Assembly (NCBI GenBank): GCA_963682055.1
Contig: OY821747.1
Span: 26,906,126 to 26,970,125 of the forward strand
Source: Primula veris
Lineage: Eukaryota > Streptophyta > Magnoliopsida > Ericales > Primulaceae
Direction: 5' to 3'
DNA: 64,000 nucleotides
In this document: piece by piece, positions 55,201 through 64,000 of the stretch
Numbering within the stretch: the first letter of the stretch is position 1
Layout: every line of letters starts with the position of its first letter
Translations under genes and position numbers: made by a program
The notes under the pieces: model-generated
Told to the model about the DNA's origin: nothing
What the model saw: only the letters and a program-made list of their open reading frames with translations
The model's database searches: none

Positions 55201-57222
55201 GCAATCATTTATTAATCTAAATAGGATATGCACAAGCTTGGTCAGGACAAACCGACAAAGTCCTTGTTTTACCTTTCTCACATTACGAATGCCACTTTCT
55301 TAAAGTTGCGATCAAAAGTATAATAGCACCGACTTTATCAAAAATACACATCAATATTTCAGATGGTAAATAAAAGGATGAATATATGAATTAAAAAAAA
55401 TAAAAAATTACCACAGCCCTGGTATCCATATGACTGATATCTGAGGTCACACCAGTAGTGGTGGCAAAACCGTACAAATGAAGAATCGAAACCAAAGGAC
55501 TCATCTTCATTAGCATAGCCAAAGGTTGTCCTATACCACCAGCAGCTCCCAATATAGCAACTTTAAAACCAGATGTTCCACCTTTAACCCAACAATTTTC
55601 TCGTACCAATCCAGATTTTATCTCCATCTCTTGACCCTATTAGTTTTGCAATAACTTCACTAGCTTCGAATTAACATGAAAGGCAATAGATTATATTGGT
55701 TGAATTTCCTTCCATATGTTGGTTAAACATAGAAACACTATGATGTCGCAAATAATTGCGACATCATATTGCTTCTAAGTTAATGGCGGTTGATAATTGC
55801 GACAGTTACACTATAAGTCTGTATCATCCAAACACAAATACTGCATGGTGTAAAGGTAACACTTGGTAATTTTCCCATTCCACTTGGCTAAAAGTTACTT
55901 TTAACAAATGCTAATAATAAAATAGGGCCTACAATCCAAATAGCTGAAACTAGGGGGGAAAGGAAAATGCAAGAATAGACAGGGGCGGAACCAGGGAATG
56001 GCAAAGGGGTGCTGCCACCCCACAAATTTTTAAAAAAAAACTATATAGAAAAATTCGGAGATTTAAGGTTTTATACATTAATAACCCCCAAATGAACAAA
56101 TAGTAACTTAGTTCAAATGGTAAACATAAAGTTTTTGTGTCACAAGGTCCCTAGTTCGAATCTTGTGGTTATTTTTTACTCTTCATTTAATTAACATTAG
56201 CATACTTTTTGACTTCTCCATTAATTAATTGCATTTTTAAGGTACTATTACAAGATTTTATAAATAAATGTTTCTGTGTAGTTTCATAATCATATTACAA
56301 CAAAGTTTAAACTAATAAATTCATATTTATAGTTAATTTTTCTGTATCGTTTGAAATTTTAGATCAATGGACAAGTTAACTAAGTTTTAAACTTAGTTTT
56401 TTTTGGTTTTTTATACCGTTTATTGTTATTGTACTAACAAAAAAAATTCAACTTTTTAAATTTTTAGATCAATGGACAATTCAGCTAAGTTTTAAACTCC
56501 AGGTTTTTTTTGTTTTTTTATACCGTTTATTGTTATTGTACTAACAAAAAAAAAATAACGCCCCTCAAGAATTGAATCCTGGTTCCGCCACTGAGAATAG
56601 AAACCCCTTGAAATAATCTTCAAGTTTAATTTTATGCTTAATTTCAAAAATAAGGACGTGAAAATAACAGTTTTGTAATGGTGAGGCTAAATGTATTCGA
56701 CTGTTCCGTAATTTCAATTTCTTACACTAGAAATTACCAAAGTTTGAGTTAGTAAAGAACAACCGTTTCTTTCAATTTACACATCAGCATCAATTTTGTA
56801 TATCCTAAATTTAACACAAATTATTTTCTATCTTCTAACTTAACTAGTACAAGACATTTTTACAGAAAATAATAATACTCTTGGGAAATGAAAAATCTTT
56901 TTAAATTTCTCGAAAATTGTTGTTCAATACTGCGAATTGTTATTTAAGTAGCCTAGTTATTAATTTAAAATTATGTACTAATAATTAATAGTGTTCCTAA
57001 TCCTAATAACAATATAAACAGTACAAATAATTTCTTATAAACCCATAGTAATTAAAATGATCACTAACTTTTCCTGAAGACTTTACAAATAAAAAATATA
57101 GATAAGTAAACAATAACAGAATTATGGTAATTAATTAGTATATATATATATACCTGGAGATTAAGAGGATTTATATGAGCAGAGATTCTAGATATCCGTT
57201 GATTCACATCAATTCTCGACAT
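52234..57222 (-). CDS. Glyoxysomal malate dehydrogenase-like gene, diverged copy
   Basis: NAD malate dehydrogenase of peroxisomes/glyoxysomes interconverts malate and oxaloacetate in the glyoxylate cycle and beta-oxidation. Nine coding exons on the minus strand give 358 residues: 57154-57222, 55412-55636, 54378-54692, 53555-53644, 53253-53336, 52844-52879, 52647-52736, 52452-52546 and 52234-52306. Exon 1 carries a PTS2-like import signal at residues 9-17 (RISRISAHI, with final Ile where Leu is usual). The glycine-rich GAAGGIGQ, the arginine loop [15 protein letters not shown], and the catalytic GGHAG (His about 222) are kept. The aspartate after the second strand (LYD in relatives) is Gly here, and the loop around it reads LYGFATTTG. 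Exon 6 uses a GC donor rather than GT. Full length and open, but altered at the cofactor site: either a changed enzyme or early decay. Confidence 0.88.
55980..56593. mobile_element. hAT non-autonomous element in intron 1 of the MDH-like gene
   Basis: A 614-bp element with ends CAGGGGCGGAACCAGG and CCTGGTTCCGCCACTG, and an exact 8-bp target duplication AGAATAGA (55972-55979, 56594-56601). It shares its end sequence with the hAT element at 14058-20908. A tRNA-like stretch (TAGTTCAAATGGTA then TAGTTCGAATCTTG) lies at about 56110-56165. It also contains a 90-bp internal near-duplication (56360-56455 and 56460-56550). Confidence 0.92.
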
Positions 57223-57578
57223 TTTATTTTAATTTATTTTTGCGGAATTAATAGTGAACACCTATTTTTATTATCAGTGATTTATTTATATATAATTGAT
57301 AGAAGACCAACAAAAATACATTTAGATTGCGTGTTTAAGCAATCAACAAAAAATCAAGTGATGTTTAAACCAAATGAGGAGAGCCAGACTCCCGGTATAA
57401 TAAACATACATTTAGATTGCGTGTTTAAAACTATTTTTGCCCCTTGTTCCATATTATTTTTAACCTTTTCTATTTAATATTATTTAAGTTAAAGGTTAAA
57501 AATTTACTTTAATTATTATTTAAGTTTAGTATCGTTATAATTAGGATTCAATATTTTTTTATTTGAGTTTTTATTGTG

Positions 57579-57629
<51 letters not shown>

Positions 57630-59701
57630 ATTATTATTTAAGTTTAAGTTAGTTAGAATTAGGTTCTATATTTTTTTATTTGGGTTTTTATTGTGTTATA
57701 TTGAAAACCTATATATATATATATATTATTTTAATTATTATTTAATTTTAGGATAGTTACCACTAGGTTCTATATTATTATTTTTTGAGTTTTTATTATG
57801 TTATATTAAAAATATATAAATATAAGTTTTTTTTTAAGTTATAAAATAATTAAATATCATTCGTTGATATTACATAAAATCATTCAATTCAAGGATATAT
57901 AAGGTAGGAGTCGGCTATAATATTTTAATCACATGTATATAAAAAAGACGTTTGGTGTCATGTTATACTTTGTATAAGTTGTATTCCATGACGGTGGCTT
58001 GTTTGGTTGAGAGTACTTAATTATTATTTTTTTACTTATACTTATCAAAACCAAAAATGTTGTTTGGTTGATGCATAAAAAGTAGAATTATTCGTTGTTT
58101 TCGATATAGAAAAGTATACTTAATTTCAAGTAAAGAGTTTCATATTATTATTTTTCCAAGTATATTTTTCAACAAAACACTAATATCAATTAATTTTCAC
58201 CTCTCTCGCTATACTTTTCACACTTTTACCAAACAAAATTACAAACCATTATAACTTTATGAGTATATTAAATTAGTATACTTTTAGACTTTCATATAAA
58301 AAATGGAGTACTTTTATACTTATAAAATACGACCAACAAGGATGATGCAAGTTCTCACATATTCGTTGCTAAGCCACAATCATGGAGCGGTCTGTTTGCT
58401 TGGTTACTTTTGGACACAAGAATGTAATTTCTCTCGACTTTGATGGAAATTAAGAGCTTGGAGAAATAGTTGTATTGACATTCGATCCTTAGATAGTAGT
58501 TTTTTCTTATTTTATCCCCAAAAAAAAGTCATTTCTTATTTCAAATGAGAACGATGTCATTTTGAAAATTTTGTTGAACTTGGAGCTTCATATTTATGGT
58601 AGAAAAATTTGTGATCATACAAAAAATGGCTTCCTGAAATGGGATATAAAAAGCAAGATTTTACCTGCAGTTAGCATGCATATAAAACAAAATCTTTACT
58701 AGTTTGAATACATCGGTTAATTTTTATGATGTTCGTCTTGATATGTGGACGGACAAGGGACTTGGATATATTTCGAGTTGTTTTCGAACTCCTTCACATT
58801 TACTTGGATAAACAGACGAAGGACAAAATCAGTTACGTTTATGCTCGTGTCTGATTGGATATTCAGGCAGGTTACAAATTTTAAAAAAAAGTTTCAATTA
58901 ACCTTTGGTTATGGTGCACCAACTGAAATTCGAATAAAGATTTATTCGATAGGGGTAACAGAATATCGCGTCTTAGCCTTGCGTGACCAATTGTGTCTCT
59001 TTTGTACGACGACTTGGTTTAGTAAAACTACCCCATCTTCAGAAATAAGGGGGAAGGGTGCTTTCGGAAGTGATGAAATGAATAAAACCAGAGAGAGTAA
59101 GAAAAAGGCACCTGGTTCACCAATACTCGTTTTAATATTAAACACTGTAGAAACCATTATATAAAAAAAACAAAAACCAGAACACCTTTATTTTAATGTC
59201 GGAATACAATATATCAACTATGTTATGTATACCGAGTCTCTGGAATCCTAACTGATTTTCAACTACCCGACCCTCCATTTATTTTGGAAACTTTGATCAC
59301 TGGAAAACAAGAAAAAGATTTGAAAAATTGGGTCCAGAGTGAGTCATCGTTATTTATGTAATTTGAGTCTAGTTTCACACTCAACTCCTCGAGTTGTAAT
59401 GGAACAAATTTGGTCCTCTAGTTTTTAACACTTCAAAGGCTAGTCTTATTTCTGAAAATGGTTTTGTACTCTTAAAGACAGTCGATCATGAAAAATTGTC
59501 AATTTCTCATGATCGAGCTTATCGTAGAAATTAATCTTCGGAAAAGGACTTGTCATGAAAGTTCACAACGAGTCGAGGACTAAATTTGAGACTATAACAA
59601 CTAGAGAAAGAAAGTTAAACCAGATCCAAAGTGCAATACCTCTCAAACAATCTAACTTGATATCATGCCAATCCAAGTATTTAAGGTAGATGCCCGCCAA
59701 C
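57223..59701. other. Intergenic region between the two MDH genes
   Basis: It contains the promoter of the left MDH gene, three tandem units of the dispersed AT-rich repeat with AT microsatellites (about 57490-57820), and from about 59180 the duplicated 3' flank of the right MDH gene. The 139-codon open frame at 58745-59164 has no recognisable feature and is not called. Confidence 0.5.
57490..57820. repeat. Three tandem units of a dispersed AT-rich repeat
   Basis: Each unit carries TTATTTAAGTTTAG, then TAGGTTCTATATT, then TTTGAGTTTTTATTGTGTTA, followed by an AT run of variable length. Related units lie at 28790-29290 and, inverted, at 38230-38440. Confidence 0.7.
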
Positions 59702-62700
59702 TCATTTCCGGATAAAAGAAACACCCTTCTCTATGCTCCCAGCTAACTCTTTCTTTGCTTTCTCCAATCCAGCTCTGCAGGGAAAAAAAAGTAGCATAAA
59801 AATAAATATAGAAATTAAATATGCTATCATATGGACTATGGAGGAAAAGAACAAAAAAACTAATCAAACAAGTAAAAGGAAACTCTACGTGAATCCTCAG
59901 TTATGAGCTTTACGAACCTCTCATATTCGTTCATAGGACCGAGGGAGTATATTTCCTCAACTCCTGTACGGCCAAGGCGTACTTTGGATGCAAAGAAAGG
60001 AAGCTCAGTTGTCTACATTTTAATCACATATAAAAGCAAGTAAATGAAAATTACATTTTCGTGTTTCATCTCACTACTCATCAGTATAAGAAAAGAGTGA
60101 TTTGTGTAACTGGAGAGTAATATCATACCTGAGAAGCCACAAAAGCACATTCAACAACATTGGCATCTCCTCTCAAGGCACGTAGGCATGCATCGGCAAA
60201 TTTAACGGCGGCATATGCCTATTTTTATGAAAACTGTGAATTAAGCTTTAAACATGCACTTTGGATGATTTTTTACTGGTGTTACATAGATAATCATTCT
60301 CATAGCGATGCAAAATAGTACTCACCATTGACAGTGTTGCAGATCCAGCCCCAGCTTTCGCCTGCAACAAAAAGCAATTCCAAAGACAATTGGAGAAACA
60401 AAAGTAAGACTACATCCGAATATATGCATAACGATACCAATCTACTATTAATAGCAAACAGAATTTTGACATGATGGACTTGAGGTAAAGCAACATGATT
60501 TAAATGCAAGAAGACAACTTCTTTAACTAATCATGACTCATTCTCAAATAAACTACATAAAAAAATGAGCTCTATATAATGTAATCAACTCCATGAATTG
60601 GTTATTCAATATTATGTTATTTTGGAATAATTGAGCAAAACAGAACACGAAAGGAATTAAAAACAGATGCTATAAAATAAAAATCATACAAAATTTCTAC
60701 CTCGACAACTTCAGTTCCACCATTCTGAATACGAGAAGTCAGATAGTTGATCTCCTCTGAAGTGAAAGAGCATGGGGGTTTAACCTGCATAGGAGGAAAA
60801 CAAACTTGAAACACAGATGACTAATTTTCCGTTTACCAATATTTATTTATTGAGAAGTTTCAGATTAAAGAGAAAATTCGATTCGGAAACCAGTTATAGT
60901 ACCTGAGACAAAAGAGGTAGTATCGTGATCCCTGCATGACCCCCAACAACTGGAACTTCAACCTCCCTTGGATCAAGTCCCAAAACTTCAGCCTAAGTAA
61001 AGGAGAACAGAAAATTTAATGCCTTGTACAGAAACACAATAATGAATATTGCATACACGCACATATATCATACTGAAAAGGACCAACAAGAGAGTATAAT
61101 AGCTTAACAGCTTTTACAATGGATATTGGAAATAGAGAGCTTGTCACACAAAAAAACACTGATTCTAAAATGTGCCCACTTGTAGGTTCCATTAACACAC
61201 CTTGCAATCAGTTTATCTCTAAAGATGCTTTTGCTTTTTAACAAGCTGTAGAGTTGAATTATCGCATTTGTTACGAAAAACATAAAACGACTATTAAGTT
61301 TTGTTAATCACCAACCTATAAAAACCAAGTTAAATACATGTTTAGAAGATCAAAGAGTCGACCCGATAAACTAGCAAGGTGTACCAACAAAACAAAGCAA
61401 CTGTTACCAAGACTTGAACCAATAACTTCCTAGATCAAAAAACATTCACACCACGTCAAAGAAAAACTTATCAAAACAGACAACACTGCTGCAAGATGGA
61501 ACTTAAGCAAGGCTTTAAGAGCGACATGATCAATACAAAAACGTAACTCTTCAACTTTTGACCTTGGCGTCGTTTGCTTGCATCTTATATTTATAAAAGT
61601 CTACTTTTCTGGTGAAGGTAAAAATAACATTTTAATTTTTTTTGTATTAGTAGAGTAACAGAGTAGTTGGTAATAGTGTAAAAGAACTGAAATGTAAACA
61701 CTTAAGAAAGGGCAAAAATCCCTTACTTTTCAAAAGTATAATTTTCCAAACCTTTAAAGCAGAAAAAGAGCTATTTTTTTAAAACGCGCATACAAAAGTA
61801 CAGTGCTCGATGAACAAGCTCATTGTATTAAAAAAACCAAATGTTATTGTAGTAAGAGAAAGCATACCACAAAAGTATTTGCCCTGACAACATCAAGCAT
61901 TGTAACCCCTAAAAGAAGCTTCGGATCGTAAGTGCCAGCTTTTCTAAACACTTCGGCAGCAATGGGAACCGTGGAGTTCACAGGATTACTAATCACGTTA
62001 ACAATAGCTTTTGGGCAACACTTGGCTATTCCTTCACAAAGTGTCTTAACGATACCAGCATTAATGTTGAATAGATCATCCCTTGTCATTCCTGGTTTTC
62101 TCGGGACGCCAGCTGGAATGATGACGAGGTCCATTCCAGTAAGGGCGCCTTCCAATTGATTTGGTCCTAGAAAACCTCGTACCTGAAGATCAAATTTTGG
62201 CTCAAATATATACATTCATAGAAATTATATTTTAGAGGCTTTGGTTGTCACTTTTGTCACTACAAATCAATCCTCCAACAACAATTAAAAAATTATCTGA
62301 ATTGATATGATTATTTCGAGGAACCCCGCTACGAGGAGCTTTTTTATTTATGGTTCCTACTCTTTCATTTGTTTATAGACTTGGAACTTGAAAGAAGATG
62401 TAAGAGAAATGGTTTAAGAATGATAATTAAGAAACTAATAGAATATCAATTACTCCAAGGCCAAGAGTAAAAAACTTTTGGGGAAACGTAAGAAGTAAAA
62501 CGGGTCGGAGAAAGGGTATGCATTGAAGTCAAAGATCGCAAGTCTCATATCTCAAATACCTCAAGCCGAAGAGTTGAACAGTTATTTTAGATAACTACAA
62601 GCTTAGTCACGAAAAAGTCCTAGTTCCCTTTTTTCACATTATCGAAAGCATATTTCTTAAAGTAGTGCGGCAAAGGATTAAGGTAAAAGGTTAATACCAC

Positions 62701-63011
62701 CAAAGGGAAAGACCTTCTCAAAGCGCATCACAAGTTACAATTTCACAAAATAAATAAGCGGTTAATTAGATAGATAAAAAAGTTACCACAGCACCGGTGT
62801 CCATGTGACTAATATCCGAGGTTACACCAGGAGTATTGACAACATCGTACAAATGAAGAACCGAGACCAAAGGATTCATCTTCATTAGCATAGCCAAAGG
62901 CTGTCCTATACCACCAGCGGCTCCCAAGATAGCAACTTTAAAACCAGAAGCTCCACCTTTTGCCCGACAATTCACTCGTGTCAACCCAGAATCTATCTCC
63001 ATTTCTTGATT
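59702..63011 (-). CDS. Glyoxysomal malate dehydrogenase, conserved copy (5' end outside window)
   Basis: Eight coding exons on the minus strand, equivalent to exons 2-9 of the neighbouring copy and with the same lengths: 62787-63011, 61868-62182, 60903-60992, 60701-60784, 60326-60361, 60129-60218, 59918-60012 and 59702-59774. They give 335 residues. All borders are GT-AG. The family sequence is well kept: [22 protein letters not shown] with the cofactor-binding aspartate, [20 protein letters not shown] and GGHAG, ending in a short C-terminal helix. Exon 2 begins mid-protein (NQEMEIDSG), so the exon with the peroxisomal targeting signal should lie beyond 64000; none was found in 63012-64000. 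This is the copy most likely to provide the normal enzyme. Confidence 0.9.
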
Positions 63012-64000
63012 CTGTAATTTTTTTTGTAAAAGTAATAAATAGCATACATTTCAGTACTTTCCAACTAGGAATTATAATCACAAAAAGTGAAAAAGTGAAG
63101 TTGAACTTTTTTGTATATGGCTTTCATCTAAACCACTATGCTTGTTCTGATTTCCTGTAATTTGCTGGTTAAACTTAGATGCTGTTTGGCTACAGCTTTT
63201 AAGCTCTGTTTTCCTTTTCTTTTTAGCTTAAAAGGGACAGCATTTGGTCAATCATCATAAAAGCTGAGCTATTCTTCGTTTTTTCCATAAAAAGCTTGAA
63301 GCTTTTTTAGGTTGATGAACTCATCTTTTCACCAAACAGAAAATTTCCAAGTTTTTTTTAAGTCTTCACATCATATACTGACATTCGACTTTTTAAAAGC
63401 CGAATGTCAGCATATAATGTGGCGGTTGATAAAAGACACGGTGAATTAATGGAAACAATCACTAATATCTCCGTTTCCATTAAGAGAAGTACTAGAAGAC
63501 TCTTTAACAAATGGAACTAATGAAATACTATGAAAATACAAGCCAAAATTTCTGGAACTATACACAAGAAAGGAACTTTTAGGAATAGAAATTATATTAT
63601 GTGAATCATGTGAAAATAACAGTTTTGCAATCACATGCGAAGGTTCTACACTATTTCGTAAAATTTTCTGAATGAGTAAATGAGTGCTCGCCTACGCCTA
63701 CTAATTTATTAATATAAGCTAAAAACTTGCAAAGCACGACAAGTTTTTTAAACAACAAATAACATACAATTCCATATCATACAATTGATATAAATGAGAA
63801 TAGTTAGTAAATGATATCCCAAGCTTTTTAGGGTTTATTGAGATTCAATAAACTCAACAAAGTACCTAACTTCAATTCTATTTAACTTCAATTCTGTATA
63901 CCAGTAAATAATTTTTTTGATTTATTAATTAGTAATTTGTATTCAGTTTTCTATACTCAACTTAAATATTTTTTTCCCGATTTCTTAAGATTAAATATTA
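63012..64000 (-). other. Probable intron 1 of the right MDH gene
   Basis: No coding sequence was seen. The acceptor TTACAG is at 63012-63017 (complement). In the left copy intron 1 is 1517 bp including a 614-bp hAT insertion. Here the intron exceeds 989 bp and continues past the window edge. Confidence 0.55.

Noticed and set aside
58745..59164. 139-codon frame between the MDH genes
   Set aside because: No motif, no leader and no splice context. The composition looks random, and part overlaps a minus-strand frame of similar quality.
61932..62159. 75-codon plus-strand frame
   Set aside because: Antisense of MDH exon 3; the minus frame is the conserved protein.

Overview
The window is plant nuclear DNA, most likely from a eudicot. 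It is AT-rich and holds intron-containing genes with GT-AG borders, two subgroup IVa-type bHLH genes, a pair of glyoxysomal malate dehydrogenase genes, and a dense load of plant transposons. No tRNA, rRNA, CRISPR or prokaryotic signal was seen. The species cannot be named from the sequence.

Layout. (1) 812-10537: a complete Sirevirus-type Ty1/copia retrotransposon (E1, + strand) with GTCAC target duplications, almost identical LTRs, gag, pol with one frameshift, and a third ORF between pol and the 3' LTR. (2) 10538-14057: a 286-bp tandem duplication, then an A-rich arm, a minisatellite and a T-rich arm lying between CACTA-like ends. (3) 14058-20908: a hAT-type element (TSD GAAGTAAG) split by a second, minus-strand Sirevirus (E2, 14740-20701, TSD TGGCT). 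E2 keeps gag, has lost all of pol, and has a tandemly duplicated 3' LTR. (4) 21141-39131: two paralogous bHLH genes (22071-24019 and 32760-35079, both +) with the same four-exon layout. They are separated by small transposons: hAT, CACTA, Helitron, Tourist-like and fold-back elements, a LINE relic and microsatellites. (5) 39132-50511: a third Sirevirus (E3, + strand, TSD TTTTT). Its gag carries a frameshift, a stop codon and an antisense solo LTR (TSD GTCTA). It also has an almost intact pol and a third ORF. (6) 52234-64000: two tandem minus-strand glyoxysomal malate dehydrogenase genes. The left copy is complete (9 coding exons) but diverged in the cofactor-binding loop. The right copy looks conventional but loses its first exon beyond the window edge.

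How the parts relate. E1, E2 and E3 share Sirevirus hallmarks: a primer-binding site for initiator tRNA-Met, several polypurine tracts before the 3' LTR, and arrays of short palindromic motifs. E1 and E2 share the motif and the core promoter; E3 uses a different palindrome. E1 and E3 carry third ORFs of 438 and 440 codons, each preceded by its own CT-rich leader. The host genes are a local bHLH duplication and a local MDH duplication. All exon borders were read by eye from reading frame and splice sites; no alignment or database search was run.
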